From the NCBI GenBank assembly GCA_016892645.1, contig JAFEMX010000009.1, positions 62,001-126,000 of the forward strand: a stretch of DNA of 64,000 nt, in the 5' to 3' direction. The notes beneath the pieces were generated by a model, which had not been told where the DNA came from, did no database searches, and was given only the letters and a program-made list of their open reading frames with translations. Origin of the DNA: Micrococcaceae bacterium RIT 802. GTDB taxonomy: Bacteria; Actinomycetota; Actinomycetes; Actinomycetales; Micrococcaceae. This document shows, in pieces, positions 8,679 to 17,002 of this stretch. The position numbers and the translations under genes are program-made. Position 1 is the first letter of the stretch; each line of letters starts with the position of its first letter.

Positions 8679-8896
8679 GGTCCTCCTCATGGTCCCGTGG
8701 TGTCGTCCGGGAGCGGAGCGTCTCACCCGACCCTTCCAGTTCCGCAGGCATCCGTCCATGGGTACATCTCCCCCTGGTGCTCGCCGCGTCATGTGATGCC
8801 GGTTCCGGCTGCCCTTCCGGCTGCCCTCCCGGCTTCCGACGCGCGCCGTCCGGCCATAGGGTGGAGGCCAACCAGCAATCGACGCGGAGGCCCATC

Positions 8897-9568
8897 ATGC
8901 CGGAGACCACGGTGAAGGAACTGCAAGCCGAATTGGCGGCACTCGAGAACCCGAAGGTGCGGGCGGTCAACGAGAAGCACGGTGACGACCATGGCGTGAA
9001 CCTCTCCCAGCTGCGTGCCGTCGCCAAGCGGCTCAAGACCCAGCAGCCGCTGGCCAGGGACCTGTGGGCCACCGGCGACACCGCCACCCGTCTGCTGGCG
9101 CTGCTGATCTGCCAGCCGAAGGAGTTCGACGCCGGCGAACTGGACTCCATGCTGCGCGAAGCGCGTGCACCGAAAGTGCAGGACTGGCTCGTCAACTACG
9201 TGGTCAAGAAGGGCAGGCACACCGAGGAGCTGCGGGTGGCGTGGATGGCGGACACCGATCCGACCGTCGCGAGCGCGGGGTGGGCGCTGACCAGCGACCG
9301 TGTGGCCAAGAAACCCGCCGGACTCGATCTATCCGGTCTGCTGGACACCATCGAGGCCGAAATGAAGGACGCCCCCGACCGGCTCCAGTGGGCGATGAAC
9401 ACCTGCCTGGCCACCATCGGGATCGAGCACGAGGAGCACCGCGCCCGGGCGCTGGACATCGGCGAACGCCTGCGGGTCCTGGAGGACTACCCGACGCCAC
9501 CGAACTGCACGTCGCCGTTCGCCCCGATCTGGATCAACGAGATCGTGCGGCGCAAGGCCGCCGTCTGA
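8897..9568 (+). CDS. DNA alkylation repair protein (AlkD-like HEAT-repeat)
   Basis: A 223-residue all-helical protein of the AlkD-like superfamily, made of ALK/HEAT repeats: LAALENPKVRAVNEKHGDD, LRAVAKRLKTQQPLARDLWATGDTATRLLALL, DSMLREARAPKVQDWLVNYVVKK and so on. AlkD removes alkylated bases such as N3- and N7-methylpurines without base flipping. This member ends with a TPPNCTSPFAPIWI segment that is common in the actinobacterial DUF-type branch, whose own glycosylase activity is unproven. ATG chosen with GGAGG 6 nt upstream. It stands alone on the plus strand. Confidence 0.8.
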   Translation: MPETTVKELQAELAALENPKVRAVNEKHGDDHGVNLSQLRAVAKRLKTQQPLARDLWATGDTATRLLALLICQPKEFDAGELDSMLREARAPKVQDWLVNYVVKKGRHTEELRVAWMADTDPTVASAGWALTSDRVAKKPAGLDLSGLLDTIEAEMKDAPDRLQWAMNTCLATIGIEHEEHRARALDIGERLRVLEDYPTPPNCTSPFAPIWINEIVRRKAAV

Positions 9569-9592
9569 CGTGGACGGGAGAAACCGGGGAGA

Positions 9593-9985
9593 TCAGAAGC
9601 CGCCGCCTTCGATCAGCTCCCGCGCCAGCGAAACTGCCTTGTTGAACGCGGCGTTGCGCAGGTGGACCTGTTCGTGCCGGCTGTGGTCGTCCCCCTCGCT
9701 CCGTGGTTCGCTGTACGGGCCCTGGCCGGGGTAGAGCGTCCAGATGTCCCCGGCGGGTGGCAGGTAGAAGACCCCGAAGGACCGGTGGGTGTCGTCGTCG
9801 TCCGTCCAGATGGGCACGACGGCGATCGCCGCGCCGGTGTCGATGTTGATCCATTGGGCGCGGGGAACCGGCTGTTCGAGGACTTCCGGGTCAAGGAAGG
9901 GCGCGGTGCCCTTTCCCCACCGCTTCTCGAAGCGCTCGTGGAACACCGGCAGCAACGGCTTGTTGTAGCTACGCCAGCCGCTCAT
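9593..9985 (-). CDS. Hypothetical protein
   Basis: A 130-residue soluble protein I cannot assign. It has no signal peptide or membrane segment. Notable stretches are AQWINIDTGAAIAVVPIWTDDDDTH and GDIWTLYPGQGPYSEPRSEGDD. The start follows AGGAGG by 8 nt; an ATG three codons earlier abuts the ribosome binding site and is less likely. It converges with the AlkD-like gene and lies upstream of, and in the same direction as, nothing obvious; hsp20 follows on the same strand side but with its own promoter region. Confidence 0.65.
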   Translation of the reverse strand: MSGWRSYNKPLLPVFHERFEKRWGKGTAPFLDPEVLEQPVPRAQWINIDTGAAIAVVPIWTDDDDTHRSFGVFYLPPAGDIWTLYPGQGPYSEPRSEGDDHSRHEQVHLRNAAFNKAVSLARELIEGGGF

Positions 9986-10079
9986 CGGGGACATCCTCCT
10001 GGGCTCGTCGGGTGCAGGTGGTGATGACCGGTGCGGTGCCCGGCCGCGGGGCACCGCACCGGCCACGGGCGAGGCGGGA

Positions 10080-10505
10080 TCAGGCGCTGATCTCCTGGCG
10101 GTCGGACTCGCCCGTTTCGATCTGGATCCGGCGGGGCTTCGCCTTCTCGGCCACCGGGATCCGCACGGTCAGCACGCCCGCGTCGTAGCTCGCCTGGATG
10201 CCATCGGTATCCAAGGCCTCGCCGAGGATCAGCTGGCGGCTGAAAACTCCCCGTGGGCGCTCCGAGACGACCAGCTCGGTGGATTCGCTGGTCCGGTCCG
10301 GCCGTTCCGCGCGGACCGTCAAGGTGTTGCCCTCGACGTCGAGGTCCACCGAGTCCGGCGAGACACCGGGTAGGTCGAATTCGACGACGAATTCATGTTC
10401 CTGCTGCCAGGCGTCCATCGGCATGGCCGCTGGACGTGCCGTCGTGCCCAGAACCTGCTGCGTGAGCCGGTCGAGCTCACGGAAGGGATCGGTGCGCATC
10501 AGCAT
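10080..10505 (-). CDS. Hsp20/alpha-crystallin small heat-shock protein
   Basis: A 141-residue small heat-shock chaperone. The alpha-crystallin domain runs from about residue 35 to 130: [31 protein letters not shown], then [19 protein letters not shown] and the [14 protein letters not shown] signature (A-x-x-x-x-G-V-L-T). The C-terminal IQI tail provides the I-x-I/V motif for oligomer assembly. It binds unfolding proteins without ATP in the cytoplasm. The ribosome binding site is AAGGAG. It diverges from an HspR-like MerR regulator, which is the likely repressor. Confidence 0.95.
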   Translation of the reverse strand: MLMRTDPFRELDRLTQQVLGTTARPAAMPMDAWQQEHEFVVEFDLPGVSPDSVDLDVEGNTLTVRAERPDRTSESTELVVSERPRGVFSRQLILGEALDTDGIQASYDAGVLTVRIPVAEKAKPRRIQIETGESDRQEISA

Positions 10506-10559
10506 GGTCTTCTCACTCCTTCACAGATCGTGGTTGGTGTTGTCGTGCCAGCCGATTAC

Positions 10560-10577
10560 CTATATCGTCTGGTATAG
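10560..10577. promoter_or_regulatory. Candidate operator between hsp20 and hspR-like gene
   Basis: CTATA-N8-TATAG, a perfect 5-bp inverted repeat, sits in the 139-bp divergent interval in the most AT-rich part. It does not match the classical HAIR consensus (CTTGAGT-N7-ACTCAAG), so it may be a promoter element or a divergent HspR site. Confidence 0.3.
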
Positions 10578-10644
10578 ATCTTTATAGCACCGGCTCGACG
10601 AACCGTAAAGGGCCTCCTGGAAAAAATTCGGAAGGAGATGGCGC

Positions 10645-10932
10645 ATGGAACCGAGGCTCTCGAGCAAGGGCGTCTACAGCATCTCCGTCGTCGCCGAATT
10701 GACCGGAACCGGGCAGCAGAACCTCAGGTTGTACGAGCGCAGGGGCCTGCTGGAACCCGAGAGGACCATGGGCGGGACGCGTCGCTACAGCGACGACGAC
10801 GTCGAAGTCCTGCGCCGCATCATCGCCCTGCTGGACGAGGGGGTGAACCTGGCGGGCATCCGCCGGGTGCTCGAATTGGAGGCCGAGAACCGCCAGCTGC
10901 GCCGCGAACGGGCGCACCGCCCGTCGACGTGA
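10645..10932 (+). CDS. hspR: MerR-family regulator, HspR-like
   Basis: A 95-residue MerR-type winged-helix regulator. The layout is that of HspR: YSISVVAELTG forms the first helix, then QQNLRLYERRGLLEPERTMGGTRRYSDDDVEVLRRI, the recognition helix and wing, then a short coiled coil (VLELEAENRQLRRE). HspR represses heat-shock genes with DnaK as co-repressor. Here it faces hsp20, which fits local control of that chaperone. Ribosome binding site GGAGATG in front of the ATG. The usual HPQTLRQYE segment reads QQNLRLYE, a small divergence, so the symbol is tentative. Confidence 0.8.
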   Translation: MEPRLSSKGVYSISVVAELTGTGQQNLRLYERRGLLEPERTMGGTRRYSDDDVEVLRRIIALLDEGVNLAGIRRVLELEAENRQLRRERAHRPST

Positions 10933-11012
10933 GGGGGGACGCAAACCGCTGACGAGCCCACCGAAGCGGGCCGGCGTTGAAGGTTGCATTCAAAGGCTCG
11001 GAGGGAATTGCC

Positions 11013-11381
11013 TTGTCCCAGAAACCGATCATGCCCAGCGACGCTGCCTCGCGGGTGGGGTTGTTCGACCGGTGCGCCGGCGGCGCGTCGCTCGTGGCGT
11101 CCCGGGTGTGGTTCTCTTGCTGCTGTGTCGTCATCGTCGTGGTCGGGGTCCCATCGTTCTTCATCCTGCAGGACATCGACACCTGGCAGCTGATCATCAA
11201 CACCATCACGACCATCGTCACGTTCCTGCTGGTCGCGCTGTTGCAGAACACCCAGACCCGGTCGGACCAGGCGATCCAGCACAAGCTCAACGCCATCGCC
11301 GACGTCCTGAAGGACGCGGCCGAATTACTGGAGGCCGTCGGCCTCGAGGAGCGCAAGGTCTTCACGAGGATCAAGTCCTGA
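11013..11381 (+). CDS. Low-affinity iron permease family membrane protein
   Basis: A 122-residue inner-membrane protein of the PF04120 family. Two membrane segments are visible: residues about 30-48 (VWFSCCCVVIVVVGVPSFF) and 58-76, followed by the family signature TITTIVTFLLVALLQNTQTRSDQAIQ and KLNAIADVL. Despite the family name, bacterial members have not been shown to carry iron. The TTG start is set by GGAGGG 7 nt upstream; a longer frame from a TTG at 10977 lacks a ribosome binding site. It lies downstream of the hspR-like gene with an 80-bp gap. Confidence 0.85.
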   Translation: MSQKPIMPSDAASRVGLFDRCAGGASLVASRVWFSCCCVVIVVVGVPSFFILQDIDTWQLIINTITTIVTFLLVALLQNTQTRSDQAIQHKLNAIADVLKDAAELLEAVGLEERKVFTRIKS

Positions 11382-11496
11382 GCGATCCCGCGATCGCGGG
11401 CACCCCACGAATGCCGGCGGTGAAGGACGGAAGGGCTCGGCTCCTGCACCATGTGGTCGTATCCTCAAAGAAGCAGGACAAGCAGGAGGACGAGCT

Positions 11497-12129
11497 GTGG
11501 GCACATGGCGGGCAACCCTTCAGGACTGGGCCGCGGCATGGGCGGCGATTCGGGACCGTGAAACCACGGTGGATGGGGCAGGTGTGCGGACCATCGGCGG
11601 GCACGCCCCTGCCGAGTACATCCTGGCCTGGCCTGGTGACGATGTCCCCCGGCTGGCGGACGAGGTGCGATCGCATCCCGGGGCGACGCTGACCCTGGTC
11701 GCCCACCAGGCGTCCGACCTCCTCGACGAGGCGGCCCCCGTCGGGCTGGCCCCCGTGAAACGAGCCGTCCTGCTCACGGCGTCCACGACAGGGCTAGAAA
11801 CCTCATCGGCGTTGCCGGAAACCGGAGGCCTGCAGGAAGCGTCGCTGGACCTGTACGACGTGGTGGAGGCAACCGAGTTCGGCCGCCCGGTAGCCAGCGG
11901 CCGCGTACGCGTCGAGAACGGTGTCGCCGTCGTCGGGTCCCTCAAGATCAACCATCCGGAAACCAGTCCCGTCTTCGGCCGGGCCGTGCTGGCGGCACTC
12001 GTGGAGGAGGCCTACGTGCACGGGGCGGACACCCTCTTCACCGTCGTCTCCGAGCGGCAGGTATCCAGCTACACCGAGACCGGGTGGGCCACCGCCGCCC
12101 ACATCGTCACCTTCCGCAGCCCCCCGTAG
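11497..12129 (+). CDS. GNAT-like N-acetyltransferase protein
   Basis: A 210-residue protein whose C-terminal part resembles the GNAT acetyl-CoA fold: VFGRAVLAALVEEAYVHGADTLFTVVSERQVSSYTETGWATAAHIVTF corresponds to motif A/B with the final beta-strand, though the usual R/Q-x-x-G-x-G/A loop is poorly kept (SPVFGRAV). The N-terminal 110 residues are divergent. The acceptor is unknown. GTG start with GGAGG 7 nt upstream. A strong hairpin follows the stop. Confidence 0.65.
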   Translation: MGTWRATLQDWAAAWAAIRDRETTVDGAGVRTIGGHAPAEYILAWPGDDVPRLADEVRSHPGATLTLVAHQASDLLDEAAPVGLAPVKRAVLLTASTTGLETSSALPETGGLQEASLDLYDVVEATEFGRPVASGRVRVENGVAVVGSLKINHPETSPVFGRAVLAALVEEAYVHGADTLFTVVSERQVSSYTETGWATAAHIVTFRSPP

Positions 12130-12143
12130 GCACAGAACGACAG

Positions 12144-12175
12144 GACGACGGCGGAACCCGGGTTCCGCCGTCGTC
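12144..12175. terminator. Bidirectional terminator, perfect 32-bp palindrome
   Basis: A perfect inverted repeat with two 16-nt arms (GACGACGGCGGAACCC and its complement) lies between the convergent GNAT-like and tautomerase genes. It would form a very stable hairpin. Confidence 0.75.
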
Positions 12176-12200
12176 TCGGCACGGGCGCCAGGCCACCGGC

Positions 12201-12386
12201 CTACCGTTCGGCGATGGTCACATCCGCCCGCGACCAGTGGGTCTTCGGGATCTCGCGGATGATCACCGTCGTGTTGTCCGGCAGTGCCCCGACCGTCTCC
12301 TCGGCGGAACGGTGCAGGGCCGAGACGAAGGCGCGCAGCTGTTCGGGTGACCGTCCCTCGGCAATGGACACCTCGATCAACGGCAT
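12201..12386 (-). CDS. 4-oxalocrotonate tautomerase family protein
   Basis: A 61-residue tautomerase. After Met removal the sequence begins PLIEVSIAEGRSPEQLRAF, giving the catalytic Pro1; the two beta-alpha-beta half is typical of 4-OT monomers. The enzyme interconverts 2-hydroxymuconate-type enols and ketones in meta-cleavage pathways, although the helix lacks an obvious Arg39 equivalent except in IIREIPKTHW. The gene starts 2 nt after the stop of the aldehyde dehydrogenase remnant, so both once formed an operon for aromatic catabolism. With the upstream promoter side lost, its expression is uncertain. Confidence 0.85.
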   Translation of the reverse strand: MPLIEVSIAEGRSPEQLRAFVSALHRSAEETVGALPDNTTVIIREIPKTHWSRADVTIAER

Positions 12387-12388
12387 GT

Positions 12389-12823
12389 TCAGCCCCTCAT
12401 CACGAACGGGTCGGCGACCGGGCCCTCGTCGGTGTTGATCCACACGCTCTTCAGGCGCGTGTACTCGTTCATCGACTCGAGGCCGTGCTCGATGCCGACC
12501 CCGGAGGACTTGAAGCCCTGCCGTGGCGACATCGGGGACATGGCCCGGTAGGTGTTCGCCCAGGTGGTGCCGGCCTCCAGGCGCGAGACCATCCGGTGGG
12601 CGCGGGCCAGGTTGTTGGTCCACACCCCGGCGGCCAGTCCATAGTTCGTGTCGTTGGCCAGGGCCAGGACCTCGTCCTCGGTGTCGAAGGGCATGATCGC
12701 GGCGACCGGTCCGAAGATCTCCTCGCGGACCACCCGCATCGAGTTGTCCACGTCGGTGAGCACGGTTGGCTCGTAGAAGTAGCCGGGCAGGTCCACATGC
12801 GGGCGCCCGTACTGAAAGATCGA
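12389..12823 (-). pseudogene. Aldehyde dehydrogenase, C-terminal remnant
   Basis: About 144 codons match only the last third of a NAD(P)-dependent aldehyde dehydrogenase of about 490 residues: GYFYEPTVLTDVDNSMRVVREEIFGPVAAIMPFD, NDTNYGLAAGVWTNNLARAHRM, the TTWANTY strand and SPRQGFKSSGVGIEHG. The catalytic glutamate and cysteine regions are missing, and the frame meets a TGA ten codons above the first homologous residue. The upstream DNA to 13,008 does not contain the missing part in any frame. It is a truncated relic created by a deletion or replacement that brought in the permease region. Confidence 0.85.
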
Positions 12824-13008
12824 TCACACTGCGCTCCGCCGGTGAACGCTCGTCGACACCACCGCGATAGGGTTGGTGCCGCTGTTCTTGAGCTCTGGCG
12901 GCGACGCCATCCATGTCCATCCTCCGCGTTCCCTCCAGTGGACGCTTCGACTCCTGACGACGGGGTTGACCGGGGAAGCAGCTACTCCCCCGAACCCGAG
13001 GAACAACC
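12824..13008. other. Junction/promoter interval before NCS1 permease
   Basis: This 185-bp interval separates the broken aldehyde dehydrogenase from the divergent permease. It holds no convincing gene. It must carry the permease promoter, and it contains the breakpoint at which the dehydrogenase homology stops. Confidence 0.45.
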
Positions 13009-14436
13009 ATGACCACTGAAACCACCCGCGTCCCCCCAGCCGAGGACTCCATCGCCCAGGACCGCGGATACCGCAACAGCCTGACCAAGATCGAGCCCTA
13101 CGGCATCGAACACATCCCCGATGTCGAGCGCCACGGCAAGCCCTCCTCGCAGTTCTTCCTCTGGTTCGCAGCGGGGATGAACTTCCCGATCGTCGTCCTG
13201 GGGTTCAGCGCCACCTACTTCGGGCTGCCGTTCTGGTCCGCCGCCCTGGCGATCCTCGCCGCCGGCCTGATCGCCGCCACCGTCATGGGTTACCTCTCGG
13301 GCATGGGAGTCCGGCTCGGCGTCCCCCAGCAGATGCAGGCCCGCGGCCCGCTCGGATTCATCGGCAACCTGCTGCCCGTCGCCTACGTCAACGTCTTCGC
13401 CGGCGTCGGCTGGGCGGCCGTCACGGTCATCCTCGGCGGGCAGGCCATCGCCCTGCTCTCCGGCATGCCGTTCTGGGCCTCGGCGCTGGTGCTGATGCTG
13501 CTGCAGCTCGTCGTTGCCGTGATGGGATACAACCTCATCCACTTCCTGCAGCGGGTGCTCTCGATCATCCTGTTCGCCGGCTTCGTGTTCATCACCGTCG
13601 TGGCCCTGGCCAAGGGCGAAGTGGTGAACTCCGTCAACGAATCTGCCGAGGGGTTCGCCGGCATCGGCGGCTGGATCATCTTCTTCGGTTACTTCATGTC
13701 CTTCATCATCGCGTGGATGCCGTTCGCCTCGGACTACTCGCGCTACCTGCCCAATACCTCGGCCAACCGGCGCGGGGCCGGCGTGTTCACCATGCTGGGC
13801 AACTTCGTCACGCTCTCGTGGATGGGCATCCTCGGCGTCCTGCTCGGGGCCACGGCCACCACGGACGACGCCATCGGCGCGCTCAAGGACCTCATGGGCC
13901 CCTGGGCGATCGTCGGGATGGGCATCGTCGCGCTGTCGTCCTTCACGCAGAACTTCCTCAACGTCTATGGCGGCGCGATCTCCATCCAGACCATGGGGGT
14001 GCCGGTGAAACGGCACACCGCCGTCGTCTTCATCTGCGCGGCCTCCTACCTGGTGGCGCTCTGGGGCCAGACCGGCTTCAACGACGGCTTCACCGTGTTC
14101 CTGAACCTCACGGCCTACTTCGTGGCCCCCTACGTCATGGTGCTGATCTGCGATTACGTGCTCGGCCGGCGCCGCAGCGACCGCGGCCTGCGCGAGCTCT
14201 TCGACAAGTCGCGGAAGTTCGAATGGGGCTTCGTCGCCTGGGCCGCCGGCGTGCTCGGCTCCACACCGTTCTGGATCTCCGCCGTCTACACCGGGCCCAT
14301 CGCCGCGGCGAACCCGCAACTGGGCGACCTGACGTTCTACGTCGGCGCGGCCATCGCGGTCATCGTCTACCTCGCCACCTACCGGCTGCCGCGCCTGTCA
14401 CGCCGCGACGCGCTGACCACCGGCCAGGACGCATAG
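13009..14436 (+). CDS. NCS1-family cytosine/purine permease
   Basis: A 475-residue, 12-helix transporter of the NCS1 (CodB/purine-cytosine permease) family. GIEHIPDVERHGKPSSQFFLWFAAGMNFPIVVLG is the conserved start to TM1, PQQMQARGPLGFIGN follows TM2, and AWMPFASDYSRYLPN is the TM5-6 loop signature. It imports nucleobases or related heterocycles with protons or sodium. GAGGA ribosome binding site. The next gene, 3 nt downstream, is an isochorismatase-like hydrolase, so import and hydrolysis of an amide-type heterocycle product is a fair inference. Confidence 0.93.
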   Translation: MTTETTRVPPAEDSIAQDRGYRNSLTKIEPYGIEHIPDVERHGKPSSQFFLWFAAGMNFPIVVLGFSATYFGLPFWSAALAILAAGLIAATVMGYLSGMGVRLGVPQQMQARGPLGFIGNLLPVAYVNVFAGVGWAAVTVILGGQAIALLSGMPFWASALVLMLLQLVVAVMGYNLIHFLQRVLSIILFAGFVFITVVALAKGEVVNSVNESAEGFAGIGGWIIFFGYFMSFIIAWMPFASDYSRYLPNTSANRRGAGVFTMLGNFVTLSWMGILGVLLGATATTDDAIGALKDLMGPWAIVGMGIVALSSFTQNFLNVYGGAISIQTMGVPVKRHTAVVFICAASYLVALWGQTGFNDGFTVFLNLTAYFVAPYVMVLICDYVLGRRRSDRGLRELFDKSRKFEWGFVAWAAGVLGSTPFWISAVYTGPIAAANPQLGDLTFYVGAAIAVIVYLATYRLPRLSRRDALTTGQDA

Positions 14437-14439
14437 GGC

Positions 14440-15009
14440 ATGGCGGGAAAGCGGGGGAGCAGCACCGCGCAGCTGGTCGTCATCGACATGCAGGCCGCGT
14501 TCCGCCGGCCGGGACAGTGGCACGTGCCGCGCTACGACGAGGCCGCCGCCCGGATCGGCCGACTCATCGAGGCCGTCGGCGATCCGCTGTTCACCCGCTT
14601 CGTCCCCGATCCGTCCGAGCAGGGTTCATGGCGCGCCTACTACGACCGCTGGGACCAGATGCGGCTGCCGCCCGAGGACTCCGTGTGGGACGTGGACCTT
14701 CCCGGGTACGACGGCGGGGCCACCCTCGACCTGCCCACTTTCGGCAAGTGGGGGCCGGCCATGGCGCAGCAGGTGCCGATCGGCGGTGAGCTCGTCCTCA
14801 CCGGCGTGGCCACGGACTGCTGCGTCCTGTCCACCGCGTTGGCGGCCGTCGACGCCGGACGGTTAGTCACCGTCGTCACCGACGCCTGTGCCGGGCAGGA
14901 CGACGCGGCGCACGAAGGCGCCGTGGCGATGATGGGACTGTTGTCGCCGATGATCCGGCTGGCCACCTGCGACGAACTGCTGGTTGGGGCCGACGCCGCG
15001 ACGGGTTGA
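14440..15009 (+). CDS. Isochorismatase-family cysteine hydrolase
   Basis: A 189-residue cysteine hydrolase. VVIDMQAAF supplies the catalytic Asp, FGKWGP the Lys, and the TGVATDCCVLSTALAAVDAG segment the nucleophile Cys, the set used by nicotinamidases, ureidoacrylate hydrolases and N-carbamoylsarcosine hydrolases. The substrate pocket residues do not identify one of these. It begins 3 nt after the permease stop, so the two form an operon and the substrate is probably derived from what the permease imports. The divergent-facing AraC gene ends just downstream on the other strand. Confidence 0.88.
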   Translation: MAGKRGSSTAQLVVIDMQAAFRRPGQWHVPRYDEAAARIGRLIEAVGDPLFTRFVPDPSEQGSWRAYYDRWDQMRLPPEDSVWDVDLPGYDGGATLDLPTFGKWGPAMAQQVPIGGELVLTGVATDCCVLSTALAAVDAGRLVTVVTDACAGQDDAAHEGAVAMMGLLSPMIRLATCDELLVGADAATG

Positions 15010-15018
15010 CCGTCAGCG

Positions 15019-15873
15019 TCAGGCGCCAGGTCTTCCAACCCGTGGCCGGTCGTTCAGGCGCAGGTACCCGCCGGGAGTCATCCCGATCACCCGGGAGAAA
15101 TCGCGGGTGAAATGCGCCTGGTCCGCGTACCCCAGGTCGGCGGCCACCTGGCCGACCGTGCATCCGCCCGCGCCAAGCCGAACGCTGGCCTCCTGCAACC
15201 GCCGCCGCTGGATCAGCCACTTCGGGCCCAGTCCCAGTCGCTTGTGCGTCAGCCGTTGCAATGCCCGCTCGTCCAGGCCGACGCGCGTGGCCAACTGGTC
15301 CACCCTGGTGAGCGACGGCGTGGCCTCGACCAGATCCGTGACCGTATTGATGAGCTCGTCCTCCTCCGTCGGGGGCCCGCACATCGAAGCGAGGGCCATC
15401 ATGGCACGTTCGATGCAGCGCGCATGGACCGCTGGCGACGATGGCTCGGCGGACATGGAGACGCGGATATCACGGATGAACTCCGGGGTATTGACGAGGG
15501 CCTCCACCGTTTCGAGCGGTCGCTCGTCGTCAACCAGGGAGGGAAGGCCCGCACCATGGAGGCGGTACCCCGCGGCGGCCTGGAACAGCACGCCGAAACC
15601 CCATGACGATCCGCGCAGCTCCTGATGCGAGAGGGACAACTGCGGGCCCTTGGCGATCGCATACACCGGGCTGATGACCAACAGCGTGCCGGGGTACTGC
15701 AGGACGCGCTGGTGCGACGCCTCACCGTCGCGGAAGTTCCAGACGGGCATCCAGAACTGCCGCACCACATGCCCGATGGACGACGCCGGTGCATACCTGA
15801 ACACCTGAGGCGCGGGCATGCGCGGATCCCGCAGTGGCCCGCGGGTGATCGGGTCGACCGGCTGGGGTGCCAT
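15019..15873 (-). CDS. AraC-family transcriptional regulator
   Basis: A 284-residue regulator. The C-terminal 100 residues form the double helix-turn-helix of AraC/XylS proteins: VDQLATRVGLDERALQRLTHKRLGLGPKWLIQRRRLQEA and then TVGQVAADLGYADQAHFTRDFSRVIGMTPGGYLR. The N-terminal 160 residues are the cupin-like AraC-N (DUF6597-type) sensor with FGVLFQAAAGYRL. It may control the divergent DinB-like gene, the nearby permease pair, or a remote target; no operator was identified. Confidence 0.9.
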   Translation of the reverse strand: MAPQPVDPITRGPLRDPRMPAPQVFRYAPASSIGHVVRQFWMPVWNFRDGEASHQRVLQYPGTLLVISPVYAIAKGPQLSLSHQELRGSSWGFGVLFQAAAGYRLHGAGLPSLVDDERPLETVEALVNTPEFIRDIRVSMSAEPSSPAVHARCIERAMMALASMCGPPTEEDELINTVTDLVEATPSLTRVDQLATRVGLDERALQRLTHKRLGLGPKWLIQRRRLQEASVRLGAGGCTVGQVAADLGYADQAHFTRDFSRVIGMTPGGYLRLNDRPRVGRPGA

Positions 15874-15924
15874 GTGTCGGATTTTATCAAGACGTCGCGA
15901 GGGTGGCTCGGATAGCTTGGCGAC

Positions 15925-16494
15925 ATGACTTCACACTCAGAGCTGTTTCTGACAGCCAACGAGCAACTGACAGCAGTTCTGGATACGGTCGAGGACTGGA
16001 CGACAGCGAGTGCCTGCGAGGGGTGGAAGGTCGGCGATGTCGTGGACCACCTCATCGACACCCAGCGCGACTTCCTCCAACGGCACGGGCTCGAAATCGG
16101 CCCACGCCCGGACACCCACGATGACCCGCTCGATGCCTGGACCGCCCACGCTTCGAAGATCCAGGACCTGTTGGATACCCCGGCCGTCGCCGGCAGCGAA
16201 TTCGACGGGTTCTTCGGCCGCACGACCATCGGCGCCACCCTGGCCACGTTCTACGGGTTCGACATGGTCGTGCACCGGTGGGACATCGCCAGGGGAATCG
16301 GCCTTGAGCACCACTTCAACGACGCCGAATTGGACCTCATCGAGCAGTCGCTCGACGGTTTCGGCGACCATCTGTACGAGGAGGGTATCTGCAAGCCCGC
16401 GCTACCGACGACGCCTGATGCCGATCGTGAAACCCGACTCCTGGCCCGGATGGGACGGATGGAAGCTGCAGCGACCGTGGCGCCCAACGGTTAG
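15925..16494 (+). CDS. TIGR03086-type maleylpyruvate isomerase N-terminal domain protein
   Basis: A 189-residue four-helix protein of the DinB/maleylpyruvate isomerase-N family (TIGR03086 type). It has LFLTANEQLTAVLDTV, TTASACEGWKVGDVVDHLIDTQRDF, and a later YGFDMVVHRWDIARGIG, which give the three metal-binding histidine positions (H at about 42, and VVHRWD). Related enzymes use mycothiol as cofactor, which fits an actinobacterium. Reaction unknown. It is divergent from the AraC regulator across 51 bp. Confidence 0.85.
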   Translation: MTSHSELFLTANEQLTAVLDTVEDWTTASACEGWKVGDVVDHLIDTQRDFLQRHGLEIGPRPDTHDDPLDAWTAHASKIQDLLDTPAVAGSEFDGFFGRTTIGATLATFYGFDMVVHRWDIARGIGLEHHFNDAELDLIEQSLDGFGDHLYEEGICKPALPTTPDADRETRLLARMGRMEAAATVAPNG

Positions 16495-17002
16495 CCTCGC
16501 GCTGCCGTTCGGACGTGTTGCGCCAGCGGCTGAACGGCTCGCCCCAGTCCCGCAAGCATGGAAAATTGCCCATGATCTGCTGCTGGCCGGGCCCCGCGAT
16601 GTGCAACGTATCCAAACGCTGGCTGAGGGTTGGCCATACCTGGTGAAGATGGCGCTTCCGGTAGTAGCGAGAACCATCGGGTTCGAGGCGGCCGCCGGAC
16701 TTGCGCGGGTGAGTCCCGAGAGTCGTATTCAAATCCTGTCAACGGTGGAGTCCTCGATGCGGACCGGGTCACTGTCGCGGACCTCGGAACTGCATTAAGG
16801 TCACCGAAACACCTGTTGAAGCGACTGAGCCGTCTCAAAGAACCTGACAGAACTTGACGCATCAATTCCGTGGGATGGTGCTTGCATTCGGCCGGCCCCA
16901 ACGGCTCTCGATCCGGCTTAAACACCACAAGAGCAGGGGCCACAAAATCCTTCAGCTGTGGCCACACGGCATCGCGGCCAACGGGGCACGGGCGCAGCTA
17001 GC
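16495..17002. other. Gene-free interval, no recognisable content
   Basis: About 500 bp without a convincing gene. Several overlapping open frames exist on both strands, but none has a recognisable domain. A stretch near 16,720-16,740 looks superficially like a tRNA T-loop but has no cloverleaf around it. It could be decayed coding DNA. Confidence 0.4.

Noticed and set aside
12824-13006. A 60-codon minus-strand frame in the permease promoter interval
   Set aside because: It has no ribosome binding site and no recognisable family, and lies in the deletion junction.
16700-16760. tRNA T-loop-like sequence (GTATTCAAATCCTG)
   Set aside because: No acceptor, D or anticodon stems can be drawn around it.
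16010-16798. A 262-codon plus-strand frame overlapping the DinB-like gene
   Set aside because: It is frame-shifted against the real gene for most of its length, and the unique 3' part has no recognisable domain.
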